Assembly (NCBI GenBank): GCA_004297495.1
Contig: SCTL01000557.1
Span: forward strand, 1 to 14,186
Reading direction: 5' to 3'
Origin: Verrucomicrobiota bacterium
GTDB taxonomy: Bacteria > Verrucomicrobiota > Verrucomicrobiia > Limisphaerales > JADLHS01
DNA length: 14,186 nt
Positions 6,762-13,769 of this stretch are shown one piece after another. The position numbers were made by a program, and so were the translations under genes. The first letter of the stretch is position 1. Every line of letters starts with the position of its first letter. The notes below the pieces were generated by a model that saw only the letters and a list, made by a program, of their open reading frames with translations, was not told where the DNA came from and ran no database searches.

Positions 6762-7561
6762 TGTTTCACCGCGTCAATTTCCAAGCGCACCATGCGGATC
6801 GTCAATTTGCCGTGAGCATCCAGCGGATGTTTCGCGACAAAGCGCTCGACGACGTCGCCGATGAACTCTTCGCGCTGAGCGGCGGGCACGCGTTGAGTGT
6901 AAGGAAGCCACGTCGTGCGCAACCACGCGGCGAGACCTTCGCGCCCGGCGAATTCAACGTCCTTGTTCGCGAGCCGGACGAGTTGTGGTTTGAAACCAAA
7001 TCGCGGCAGCCATTTTTCATAATCTTCCGGACGGTGAAAGAAATATGGCGCGCTGAGGTTGCGGAAGAATCCACGCCATCGTTTTACGCGCAGCGTCGCG
7101 CGCACGGCGACGAAGACATCCTGTGCGTTGCCTTTGCCGCCGCAGGAAATGATCAAGCGTCCGCCCGGTTTCAAGCACGCCGCCGCGCCGCGCAGAAATG
7201 CGGGGTGGTCGTCCACCCAGTGCAGCGTAGCGTTCGAGAAAATGATGTCGAACGGTTGCGCGAAGTGGAGTTCCCGCGCGTCCATCCGGACGAATTCAAG
7301 GTTGGAGAATTTCTTTGCCGGAAAATGTTCCCGCGCGAACTTGAGCATCTCGGCCGAACCATCCACGCCCGTAATGAAGCCGCGCGGCAACGCGTGGGCC
7401 AGTTCGGCGGTGATTTTGCCGTCGCCACAACCGACGTCGAGGATGCGCTCGTCGCCGCGCAGGTGGAGCTTGGCGATGAGTTCGCGCGCCCAGGCGAGCT
7501 GCGCGGCGGAGTTCGCGGCGTAGTCGGCGGGATTCCAATGAATCTTCCCAGTCTCGCTCAC
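6758..7561 (-). CDS. SAM-dependent methyltransferase, trans-aconitate methyltransferase-like
   Basis: A 267-residue class I methyltransferase. Motif I is ILDVGCGDGKIT (40-51), motif II TGVDGSAEML (64-73), then FVRMDARELHF, FDIIFSNATLHWVDDHPAFL and CLKPGGRLIISCGG (post-motif). The opening IHWNPADYAANSAAQLAWARELI and the C-terminal AAWLRTTWLPYTQRVPAAQREEFI resemble the trans-aconitate 2-methyltransferase (Tam) group, but the substrate is not proven by sequence. The GTG at 7561 is chosen as start: it leaves a 7-bp gap after the upstream stop, whereas the first ATG at 7615 would overlap that gene by 47 bp and adds a low-complexity extension. It is coupled to the phzF-like gene by a 4-bp overlap. 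Confidence 0.88.
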   Translation of the reverse strand: MSETGKIHWNPADYAANSAAQLAWARELIAKLHLRGDERILDVGCGDGKITAELAHALPRGFITGVDGSAEMLKFAREHFPAKKFSNLEFVRMDARELHFAQPFDIIFSNATLHWVDDHPAFLRGAAACLKPGGRLIISCGGKGNAQDVFVAVRATLRVKRWRGFFRNLSAPYFFHRPEDYEKWLPRFGFKPQLVRLANKDVEFAGREGLAAWLRTTWLPYTQRVPAAQREEFIGDVVERFVAKHPLDAHGKLTIRMVRLEIDAVKQ

Positions 7562-7568
7562 AACAGCA

Positions 7569-8129
7569 TTAGTCGAGGTCGGAATCGTCCGACTTGAGCC
7601 CCAAAGACGTGACAAATTTCATTTCCATTTTCTCCGATTCCTCCGACGTGTGGTGAAAGTGAGGCATGGAATAAATCGGTTCGGCATATCTTTCTCCAAA
7701 CTTCAGCGATCTGAAAATCTCCATATCGTCGCTGTGAGGGCTGTAAACAAAGAAAATTCCGTGCTCGTCGAAGGCAAAATACTTTTCGCTGTTCGGGTCT
7801 TTGATGCAAATCTGATTCATTCCGTCTGAAAAAGCATATTCTTCCTGGCTACGGATTACTGAGATGGCATGCTCTCTCTGCAAGAGTCCGTAAAAACGCG
7901 ACCAGAGCGGCTTTCCGTCCAAGCCGATTTCCGCTGAGATTTTTAAGAGCACTTCGATTTCATCGGGGAATGCTTCAATCAAAGAGTAGAATGCCCCCTT
8001 CGTTTGGTCGGGTTCTTCGCTCCACGCGACGATCCTTTTGCCATGCGCTGAATCTTGTTCAAAAAAGAATGGCTCCTCTTCGTATTCACGGGCCCATGCT
8101 TTGATGTGGTTGTTTCCCGGGTCACGCAT
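7569..8129 (-). CDS. Hypothetical protein, AT-rich, no recognised family
   Basis: This 186-residue protein is soluble and aromatic-rich, with acidic patches (EYEEEPFFFEQD near the start, SDDSDLD at the end) and a His cluster (MPHFHHTSEESEKMEMKF). No signal peptide, membrane segment or known motif is apparent. Its DNA is unlike the neighbours: four full 60-base rows from 7741 to 7980 are about 45% G+C, against 62-68% in rows sampled from argC and the methyltransferase. That contrast suggests a gene gained by transfer into the argC operon. It sits with only 4 bp after the argC stop and 7 bp before the methyltransferase start, so it is likely co-transcribed. An immunity-type or stand-alone small protein is possible, but nothing seen supports a specific function. 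Confidence 0.8.
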   Translation of the reverse strand: MRDPGNNHIKAWAREYEEEPFFFEQDSAHGKRIVAWSEEPDQTKGAFYSLIEAFPDEIEVLLKISAEIGLDGKPLWSRFYGLLQREHAISVIRSQEEYAFSDGMNQICIKDPNSEKYFAFDEHGIFFVYSPHSDDMEIFRSLKFGERYAEPIYSMPHFHHTSEESEKMEMKFVTSLGLKSDDSDLD

Positions 8130-8133
8130 GAGG

Positions 8134-9195
8134 CTAGATTAACCCCGCCGTCTCTGGCCAGCCGCAGTGGATGTTCATGCTTTGCACGGCCTGACCACTC
8201 GCGCCTTTCACGAGATTATCCTCGGCGCTCATCACGATGAGCCGTCCGGTGCGCGGATCGAGTCGCCACGCAATCTCACAGATATTCGTGCTGACGACGT
8301 TCTTCGTATCGGGAAACGCCTTGCCATCGAGCAAGCGCACGAAAGGTTCGTTGGCGTAGGCAGCGTGATAGCAGGCGGTGATTTTTTCATTCAGCGCCTT
8401 CGCTTCGTCGGCGGTGGAAAAATGTTTTTCCGGCGCGAGATAGAGCGTCGTCAGAATTCCGCGATTCACCGGGATGAGATGCGGCGTGAATTGGATCGTT
8501 ACATCCGTGCCCGCGGCGAGCGAAAGTTCCTGTTCGATCTCGGACAAGTGCCGGTGCTTCGGCACGCCGTAGGGCCGAACGCTCTCATTGCACTCGACGA
8601 AAAGGTAATCCAGTTCCGCCTTGCGGCCCGCGCCGCTGACGCCGCTGAGCGAATCCGCGATGATCCCGGCGGATTTGATGAGCTTTGCTCTCAGCAGCGG
8701 AATTACCGGCAGCAAAATGCTCGTGGGATAGCAGCCGGGCGAGGCGATGAGTTGGGACGTCTTAATCTGCTCGCGATAAACTTCGGGCAGACCGTAGATC
8801 GCTTTCGGCAGCAAGTCGGGCGCGGGATGATCGTGAGCGTAGAAATCCTTGTAAACCGTCGCGCTGCGCAGGCGGAAATCAGCGCTGAGATCAATGACCG
8901 TGCAACCGCCGTTGAGCAGCGGCACGGCGTATTCGGCGGCGACGCCGTGGGGCAGCGCGAGAAAAACAATGTCCGCCTGCTTGGCGAGTAGTTCGGCATT
9001 CGGCTCGGTGAAGCGGAGCGACTTGGCCTTGGGATGATTCGCGAAGCGAGGGAAAATTTGCGCGAGCGTCTGCCCGGCGTATTGGCGCGAGGTGACGGCG
9101 ACGAGTTCGGCCTGCGGATGATTCAGCAAGAGCCGCACGAGTTCTTCGCCCGAATAACCGGACGCGCCGACGATGGCAACTTTCTTCATAGTCAT
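8134..9195 (-). CDS. argC: ArgC, N-acetyl-gamma-glutamyl-phosphate reductase
   Basis: ArgC reduces N-acetylglutamyl phosphate to the semialdehyde with NADPH, the third step of arginine synthesis. The 353-residue protein has the nucleotide-binding start VAIVGASGYSGEELVRLLLNHP, FLALPHGVAAEY, VIDLSADFRL, YGLPEVYRE, the catalytic SPGCYPTS with Cys155, ADSLSGVSGAGRKA, PKHRHLSEIEQEL, FTPHLIPVNRGILTT with His239, and the closing NLVKGASGQAVQSMNI. It is full length for the family. Two in-frame ATGs, 9195 and 9189, compete; neither has a clear ribosome binding site. Upstream lies a ~99 bp inverted repeat, so any promoter must lie in or beyond it. It leads the run argC, hypothetical, methyltransferase and phzF-like gene, with argJ after it. 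Confidence 0.98.
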   Translation of the reverse strand: MTMKKVAIVGASGYSGEELVRLLLNHPQAELVAVTSRQYAGQTLAQIFPRFANHPKAKSLRFTEPNAELLAKQADIVFLALPHGVAAEYAVPLLNGGCTVIDLSADFRLRSATVYKDFYAHDHPAPDLLPKAIYGLPEVYREQIKTSQLIASPGCYPTSILLPVIPLLRAKLIKSAGIIADSLSGVSGAGRKAELDYLFVECNESVRPYGVPKHRHLSEIEQELSLAAGTDVTIQFTPHLIPVNRGILTTLYLAPEKHFSTADEAKALNEKITACYHAAYANEPFVRLLDGKAFPDTKNVVSTNICEIAWRLDPRTGRLIVMSAEDNLVKGASGQAVQSMNIHCGWPETAGLI

Positions 9196-9206
9196 TTAGA
9201 AAAACC

Positions 9207-9305
9207 TTAACCACGAAACACACGAAACACACGAAATTTGCACGAAGCGGAGGTGCGACGACAGATGAAATTCTTTTCGTGTCGTTTCGTGTGTTCCGTG
9301 GTTCA
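9207..9305. repeat. ~99-bp inverted repeat of CACGAAACA type between the GNAT gene and argC
   Basis: The left arm starts TTAACCACGAAACACACGAA at 9207. The right arm (about 9268-9305), read on the minus strand, starts TTGAACCACGGAACACACGA and continues in parallel, with a one-base insertion and a few differences. Within each arm CACGAAACA-like units recur about every 8-9 bases. The element fills nearly all of the GNAT-argC spacer, and its right terminus supplies the TGA stop (9303-9305) of the GNAT gene. It carries no gene. It resembles non-autonomous palindromic repeats that I recall as common in planctomycete and verrucomicrobial genomes. Confidence 0.85.
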
Positions 9306-9755
9306 ACCTCCGGCGGCGGTTTTGTAAATATCTGGTTTGTGCCGTTCCATGTGCCGCTCGGGCGCGCGCAACGGCGTGAAATCGAACGGCTCATATAGTT
9401 TGTGCGCGTCGCGCGTGACGAGGCTGAATCGCCGCAAGCCCTGCAACTGCGGATGCGCCATGACACATTCGATGAGCCATTTGCCGAGGCCCCGACCGCG
9501 ATGGCTTTCCAACACATAAACGTCGCAGAGATACGCGAACGTCGCGTAATCCGTCACCACGCGCGCGAGGCCGACTTGCGCCGCGCCGTCGAACAGGCCG
9601 AAGCAAAGTGAGTTTTGCAGCGCGCGCTCGACGATTTCGCGCGGGATGCCTTCGCTCCAGTAACAGGACGCGAGAAAAGCGTGAATCGCCGCCACGTCCA
9701 GTTTGGCTGGATCGGTGGAGACGTCGAACTGACTTCGTTTCCATTCGTTGTGCAT
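9303..9755 (-). CDS. GNAT family N-acetyltransferase
   Basis: A 150-residue protein with the Gcn5-related acetyltransferase core. It has a predicted strand-rich middle (LCFGLFDGAAQVGLARVVTDYATFAYLCDVYVL), the acetyl-CoA pyrophosphate loop HRGRGLGKWLIE (85-96), and the C-terminal LVTRDAHKLYEPFDFTPL typical of motif B. It should transfer acetyl from acetyl-CoA to an amine; the acceptor is unknown. The start is set at the ATG at 9755 because a longer frame would run back through the rpsI terminator hairpin. That ATG lies just five bases past the terminator T-run and has no Shine-Dalgarno sequence. Expression may depend on read-through or on a promoter inside rpsI. Its stop codon lies in the inverted repeat that follows. 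Confidence 0.92.
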   Translation of the reverse strand: MHNEWKRSQFDVSTDPAKLDVAAIHAFLASCYWSEGIPREIVERALQNSLCFGLFDGAAQVGLARVVTDYATFAYLCDVYVLESHRGRGLGKWLIECVMAHPQLQGLRRFSLVTRDAHKLYEPFDFTPLRAPERHMERHKPDIYKTAAGG

Positions 9756-9759
9756 AAAC

Positions 9760-9789
9760 AAAAAACCCCGCCGGCACACGCCAGCGGGG
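9760..9789 (-). terminator. Intrinsic terminator of rplM-rpsI
   Basis: On the minus strand CCCCGCTGGC-GTGT-GCCGGCGGGG forms a 10-bp stem (one G-T pair) with a 4-base loop, followed directly by TTTTTTGTTT. It lies 20 bases after the rpsI stop codon and is the clearest terminator in the window. Confidence 0.95.
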
Positions 9790-9809
9790 CTTGAAAGATT
9801 TCCAGTGGA

Positions 9810-10211
9810 TCAACGTTTGCTGAACTGGAAGCGTTTGCGCGCGCCCGGCTGGCCGTACTTCTTGCGTTCACGCATACGTGGATCGCGCGTGAGAAAGCCT
9901 TCGGCCTTGAGGGCGGGGCGGAGATTGGCGTCGAACTGGAGCAGCGCGCGGGCGATGCCGTGACGAACCGCGCCGGCCTGGCCTTCGGGGCCGCCGCCGG
10001 TGACGTTGACCTTCGCGTCCAGTTTGCTGTTGGTGCCCGTGAGCGTCAGCGGCTGGGCAGCCACCGAGCGCTGGGTTTCGAGCGGGAAATAAGTTTCAAA
10101 CGTCCGGCCGTTGATGGTGATCTTGCCGTTGCCGGTCGCGAGACGGACGCGGGCGATCGCAGTCTTGCGACGGCCGGTGCCGAGATATTCAGTTACTTTG
10201 GAGTCTGCCAT
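9810..10211 (-). CDS. rpsI: 30S ribosomal protein S9
   Basis: A 133-residue protein of normal S9 length. It has the family start YLGTGRRKTAIARVRL, then GKITINGR, YFPLETQR, NVTGGGPEGQAGAVRHGIARALLQFD, FLTRDPRMRERKKYGQPGARKRFQFSKR. The basic C-terminal tail that reaches the P-site tRNA is intact (ends SKR). It follows rplM after only 36 bp, in the usual L13-S9 order, and is followed by a strong terminator. The bases before the ATG (CTCTCAACTAACCG) contain no Shine-Dalgarno sequence, unusual for a highly expressed gene; the spacer is made of heptamer repeats. Confidence 0.99.
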   Translation of the reverse strand: MADSKVTEYLGTGRRKTAIARVRLATGNGKITINGRTFETYFPLETQRSVAAQPLTLTGTNSKLDAKVNVTGGGPEGQAGAVRHGIARALLQFDANLRPALKAEGFLTRDPRMRERKKYGQPGARKRFQFSKR

Positions 10212-10215
10212 CGGT

Positions 10216-10250
10216 TAGTTGAGAGTTGATGGTTGAGCGTTGAGAGTTCA
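10216..10250 (-). repeat. Five-unit heptamer (TCAACNN) array forming the rplM-rpsI spacer
   Basis: On the minus strand the units are TGAACTC, TCAACGC, TCAACCA, TCAACTC and TCAACTA. The first unit contains the rplM stop codon TGA and the last ends four bases before the rpsI ATG, so almost the entire spacer is this period-7 repeat. It shares the TCAAC core with the arrays at 4993 and 10774 but has different last two bases. Confidence 0.85.
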
Positions 10251-10682
10251 GGCCGCGGCTTTGAGCGTGTCGGGCGTTTGCGCCGCGTGCGGGTGCTTCG
10301 GGCCTTTATAGACTTTCAGCTTGGTGAGCAGGACGCGACCGAGGCGGTTCTTGGGGATCATGCCTTTGACGGCGTGATGAATGAGTTCCTCGGGATTGCT
10401 GGCGCGGACTTGCGCGACGGTCCTGTATTTCTCGCCGCCTTTCCAGCCGGAGTAGCTCATGAACTCCTTGGCAGTCTCCTTCTTGCCGGTGACCTTGACC
10501 TTTTCGGCGTTGATAACGACGACGAAATCGCCGGCGTCGAGGTGGGCGGTATAGACCGGCTTGTTCTTGCCGCGCAGAATATCCGCGACCTGCACAGCCA
10601 GCCGACCGAGAACGGCGCCGTCGGCATCAATCACGTGCCACTTGCGCTCGTCCAAATTCACTTTAGGTAAATGCGTTTTCAT
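10248..10682 (-). CDS. rplM: 50S ribosomal protein L13
   Basis: A 144-residue protein of normal L13 length. It contains RKWHVIDADGAVLGRLAVQVADILRGKNKPVYTAHLDAGDFVVVINAEKV, then KKETAKEFMSYSGWKGG and HHAVKGMIPKNRLGRVLLTKLKVYKGPKHPHAAQTP, all hallmarks of the family. It is an early-assembly 23S rRNA-binding protein. It is the first gene of the L13-S9 unit, and a plausible promoter lies 27-54 bases upstream. Before the ATG there is only a weak purine stretch (ACGGGAT). Confidence 0.99.
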   Translation of the reverse strand: MKTHLPKVNLDERKWHVIDADGAVLGRLAVQVADILRGKNKPVYTAHLDAGDFVVVINAEKVKVTGKKETAKEFMSYSGWKGGEKYRTVAQVRASNPEELIHHAVKGMIPKNRLGRVLLTKLKVYKGPKHPHAAQTPDTLKAAA

Positions 10683-10708
10683 CTAAAATCCCGTTCAAAG
10701 GAGCGCAG

Positions 10709-10736
10709 AAACTACCAGAGGCGCGGCTCAAGTCAA
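10709..10736 (-). promoter_or_regulatory. Probable promoter of rplM-rpsI
   Basis: On the minus strand TTGACT (10736-10731) and TAGTTT (10714-10709) are 16 bases apart, a near-consensus -35 with a moderate -10 hexamer, giving a leader of about 20 bases. The position ahead of a ribosomal protein operon supports it; it is a pattern match only. Confidence 0.55.
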
Positions 10737-10773
10737 TAGGGCAGTTCGGTTGATTTTTGAATTGGGAACAACG

Positions 10774-10816
10774 GGAACATTCAACATTCAACATTCAACA
10801 GCCAACATTCAAGGCA
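10774..10816 (+). repeat. Heptamer (TCAACAT-type) array between rplM and the LptF/G-type gene
   Basis: The plus strand reads GGAACAT, TCAACAT, TCAACAT, TCAACAG, CCAACAT, TCAAGGC. Bases 10774-10799 match, without a difference, the 26 bases 5006-5031 of argJ in inverted orientation. It lies in the 225-bp divergent spacer, between the rplM promoter and the promoter of the plus-strand gene. The rest of that spacer shows no other feature. Confidence 0.9.
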
Positions 10817-10872
10817 GCGGGCGCGCGGCGAAGTCGCGTCACCCGTCACGAGTCACCGCCCTGTCCGGTTGC

Positions 10873-10901
10873 TTGATTGTGCCGGGAGCGGCGACTAGCC
10901 T
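10873..10901 (+). promoter_or_regulatory. Probable leaderless promoter of the LptF/G-type gene
   Basis: TTGATT (10873-10878), a 17-base spacer and TAGCCT (10896-10901) are followed by six bases and then the ATG at 10908. A start point 6-7 bases after the -10 would fall on the ATG, giving an mRNA without leader. No ribosome binding site is present upstream. The same TANCCT-N6-ATG layout recurs at 13793. Confidence 0.6.
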
Positions 10902-10907
10902 GCGGCG

Positions 10908-12032
10908 ATGCGTTTGCTGGATCGCTACCTGTTGCGCGAGCTGCTCAAGCCGCTGGCCTTGTGTGTCGGCGGGTTTCTGCTGCTGATCATCGCGATTGAT
11001 GCGTCGAACCGGCTCGGGGAGTTTCAAGCGCACAAGCTGCATTTCGGCGATGTCTGTCTTTACTACGCAGTGGGGCTGCCGCAAATCGTGGTGCAGATCG
11101 CGCCCATCGGAGTGCTGCTGGCGTTGCTCTTCACGCTGACGAATCACGCGCGGCATCACGAGTTGACGGCGATGCGCGCGGCGGGGGTCAGTCTGTGGCG
11201 GATGGCGGTGCCGTATTTCGCCGTGGGATTGCTGGCCAGCGTGGCGATGTTCGCCGTGAACGAGTATTGGGCGCCGGATTCCGACGCGAAGTCGGACGCA
11301 GTGTTGCGGCGACGCGATGCCCCGCAGCCGGCGGCGAAGGACCGCGCGATTGTGGCCAATCTCGGTTTCACGAGTTCCAAGGACGCGGAGCGGCGCACCT
11401 GGCTGATCGGCGCTTACGATCCGCGCAATGACACGATGTTCAACGTGCAAGTGGATTGCACGGGCCCCGGCGGAACGCGCTGGCTGACGGCGGAGCGGGG
11501 CAATTACACCAACAACATCTGGATTTTTTTTGGCGTGCGCGAGTTCCGGCAGAACCCGGCGACGTCGCGCACGGTGCCGACGCTGGTGACCAACGTGCTC
11601 GCCCTGCCCGAGTTTTCCGAGACGCCCGAGGAAATTGACAGCGAGATCAACATCAGTTCCCGCCTCAACTCCCGGCTCGCGCGCGGCGTGGATATCCCAG
11701 TTTCCGAAATTCTGAACTATCTGCGGCTGCATCCACATCCCTCGGCCTCGGACCGGCACTGGCTCTACACGAAATTGCATGGTCGGCTGGCGACGCCGTG
11801 GACGAATCTCGTGGTGGTGTTGATCGCGCTGCCCTTCGGCGCGGCCTCCGGGCGGAGAAATATTTTCGCCGGTGTGGCCGGCAGCATCGCGATCTGTATC
11901 TGCTATCTCGTGGTGCAACAGATCGGCCTGGCGCTGGGCACGGCGGGAATTCTGCCGGGCTGGCTGGCCGGTTGGCTACCCAACCTTGGCTTTACGGTCG
12001 CCGGCGTGTGGTTGACGGCGAGAGTGCGATGA
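10908..12032 (+). CDS. LptF/LptG family permease (YjgP/YjgQ), lipopolysaccharide export
   Basis: A 374-residue protein with the layout of LptF/LptG, the membrane subunits that, with the LptB ATPase, pull lipopolysaccharide out of the inner membrane. It opens MRLLDRYLLRELLKPLALCVGGFLLL, the usual start. Membrane segments fall at about 14-31, 60-78 and 98-117, with the HELTAMRAAGVSLWRM signature at 84-99. Residues ~120-290 form the periplasmic beta-jellyroll region. Segments near 298-311 (TNLVVVLIALPFG), 319-343 and 350-371 close the protein. Whether it is the F or the G paralogue cannot be decided. It overlaps the following kinase gene by 4 bp (ATGA) and probably starts on a leaderless transcript. 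Confidence 0.93.
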   Translation: MRLLDRYLLRELLKPLALCVGGFLLLIIAIDASNRLGEFQAHKLHFGDVCLYYAVGLPQIVVQIAPIGVLLALLFTLTNHARHHELTAMRAAGVSLWRMAVPYFAVGLLASVAMFAVNEYWAPDSDAKSDAVLRRRDAPQPAAKDRAIVANLGFTSSKDAERRTWLIGAYDPRNDTMFNVQVDCTGPGGTRWLTAERGNYTNNIWIFFGVREFRQNPATSRTVPTLVTNVLALPEFSETPEEIDSEINISSRLNSRLARGVDIPVSEILNYLRLHPHPSASDRHWLYTKLHGRLATPWTNLVVVLIALPFGAASGRRNIFAGVAGSIAICICYLVVQQIGLALGTAGILPGWLAGWLPNLGFTVAGVWLTARVR

Positions 12033-13762
12033 GCGAGGAACTGAAAAAACTCAAAGCGCGTTACGAGCGGCTGAACCTGCTGCAACAAGTGGGCACGGTG
12101 ATCCACTCGACGCTCGATCCGCAGGAGGCGCTGCAATTGATCGTGCGCGAAGCGGTGCGCGTGATGAACGCATCAAGCGGCTCGGCTGTGTTGCTCAACC
12201 CGAACACGGGCTTTCTGGAAATTCACGCGTCGCAAGGTCTGCCCGCGCCCGCCTTGAATTTGAAATTGCGCCTCGGCGAAGGACTCACCGGCTGGGTCGC
12301 GCGCACCGGCAAGCCCGCGCGCGTCGGCGATGTCCGGTCCGACCGCCGCTACGTGATGCTCCGCCCGGAAGTCCGCTCGGAACTGGCTGTGCCGCTGGAA
12401 GTGCGCGGGGAAGTGCGCGGCGTGTTGAACGTGGACTCGGAACGCTCGGACGCGTTTGACGACGACGACCAGGAATTGCTCGAAGCGCTGGCAACGCAAG
12501 CCGCGCGCGTGATTCACAACACGTGGTTGTATGAGCAACTGCGGTTGCAGGCGGGCCAGTTTGAATCGCTCGCCGCCGTGAGCCGCACGATCAATTCCAC
12601 GCTCAGCCTCGATGAGGCGCTCGACACCATCACGCGCGAAGCTTGCCGGTTGATGCGGGCCAAGATGTGTTCGCTCATGCTGCTCGACGAAACGCGCGCG
12701 TGGCTGGATTTGCGGGCGTGCTCGGGCGCGGGCGAAGCTTACTTGCGCAACCCGCGATTGCGTGTGGATGAAAGTCTTCTCGGCACGGTGGTGCGCCGGC
12801 GCAAACCGGTTAAACTGGAAAACATCCAAAGCTCCGGGCGTTACCAGCGCGTGGACGTGGCGCGGGCCGAGGGGCTGGTGTCGCTCTTAAGCGTGCCGCT
12901 GATGTTCACGGGCGAAGTCATCGGCACTCTCAGCGTTTACACGGCGCAGACCTACTCGTTCTCCAACGACGAAGTGCGCGTACTCTCCGCGTTCGCCGAG
13001 CTTTCCGCCATCGCCATCGAGAAGGCGCGGCTTTACGAACGCGTCGTGGACGTCGAGGAACAGTTGCGCCAGAACGAAAAACTTTCCGCGCTCGGCCTGC
13101 TCGCCGCCGAGGTCGCCCACGAAATCCGCAATCCGCTCACGGTGATGAAGATGTTGTATCACTCGCTGAACTTGAAATTTCCGAAGGGCGATCCGCGCAC
13201 CGAGGACGCTCGCGTGATGGGCGAGAAGATCGAACACCTGAACAAGATCGTGGAACGCATCCTGGATTTCGCGCGCACCTCCGAGCCGGATTTGAAGCCG
13301 GTGAATCTGAATCAACTGGTGGACGAACTTGCTTTGCTGGTGCGGCACAAATTCGCCCACGCCGGCGTGGAGTTGCGCCGCGAACTTCAGCCCGATTTGC
13401 CCGCGATCCTCGGCGACGCCACGCAACTGGAGCAGGCGTTCCTCAATCTCATGCTCAATGCCGCCGAAGCGATGTCCGAGGGCGGCACGCTGACCATTCG
13501 CACGCGTGCCGGCGCGGATGAGGAAACCGTGGTGGTCGAATTTGCCGACACCGGCGAAGGCATGACCGACGAGCAACAGCAACGCGTGTTCAAATCGCTG
13601 CTCAGCACGACCAAGGCGAAGGGCACGGGACTTGGGCTGGCCATCGTCAATCGCGTCATCGAAACCCATCGCGGGAAAATTCAGATCGAATCACGGCACG
13701 GCAAGGGCACGCAGTTCACGCTCACGCTGCCGACGCCCGTGCATGTGACCAAGCGCGATTGA
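12029..13762 (+). CDS. Soluble sensor histidine kinase with two GAF domains
   Basis: A 577-residue kinase. A short coiled start (KKLKARYERLNLLQQV) leads to GAF domain 1 (~18-165) and GAF domain 2 (~180-335), whose DEALDTITREACRLMRAK opening echoes PQEALQLIVREAVRVMNA of the first. A linker helix (VVDVEEQLRQNEKLSALGLLAA) leads to the H-box EVAHEIRNPL with phospho-acceptor His364, the N-box FLNLMLNAAEAM (Asn477), the G1 box DTGEGM (507-512) and the G2 box GTGLGLAIV (532-540). No membrane segment is seen, so it should sense a cytoplasmic signal through GAF. It starts inside the stop of the LptF/G-type gene (ATGA), so the two are translationally coupled. No response regulator lies in view; the downstream gene is a phosphoheptose isomerase. 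An earlier in-frame start would lie inside the permease gene and is rejected. Confidence 0.95.
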   Translation: MSEELKKLKARYERLNLLQQVGTVIHSTLDPQEALQLIVREAVRVMNASSGSAVLLNPNTGFLEIHASQGLPAPALNLKLRLGEGLTGWVARTGKPARVGDVRSDRRYVMLRPEVRSELAVPLEVRGEVRGVLNVDSERSDAFDDDDQELLEALATQAARVIHNTWLYEQLRLQAGQFESLAAVSRTINSTLSLDEALDTITREACRLMRAKMCSLMLLDETRAWLDLRACSGAGEAYLRNPRLRVDESLLGTVVRRRKPVKLENIQSSGRYQRVDVARAEGLVSLLSVPLMFTGEVIGTLSVYTAQTYSFSNDEVRVLSAFAELSAIAIEKARLYERVVDVEEQLRQNEKLSALGLLAAEVAHEIRNPLTVMKMLYHSLNLKFPKGDPRTEDARVMGEKIEHLNKIVERILDFARTSEPDLKPVNLNQLVDELALLVRHKFAHAGVELRRELQPDLPAILGDATQLEQAFLNLMLNAAEAMSEGGTLTIRTRAGADEETVVVEFADTGEGMTDEQQQRVFKSLLSTTKAKGTGLGLAIVNRVIETHRGKIQIESRHGKGTQFTLTLPTPVHVTKRD

Positions 13763-13769
13763 TTTTCGC

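Noticed and set aside
8167..8991. 274-codon plus-strand frame opposite argC
   Set aside because: It mirrors the argC codons and shows no domain; argC is certain.
9756..9779. Longer GNAT start at 9779
   Set aside because: The added residues are encoded by the rpsI terminator hairpin and its T-run.
10839..11918. 359-codon minus-strand frame opposite the LptF/G-type gene
   Set aside because: Composition is His/Arg/Gln-rich without motifs, and the opposite strand encodes a clear membrane protein.
11798..12028. N-terminal extension of the histidine kinase to 11798
   Set aside because: It would overlap 235 bases of the LptF/G-type gene and encodes glycine/arginine-rich residues; the ATG at 12029 gives the normal ATGA coupling and a family-like start.
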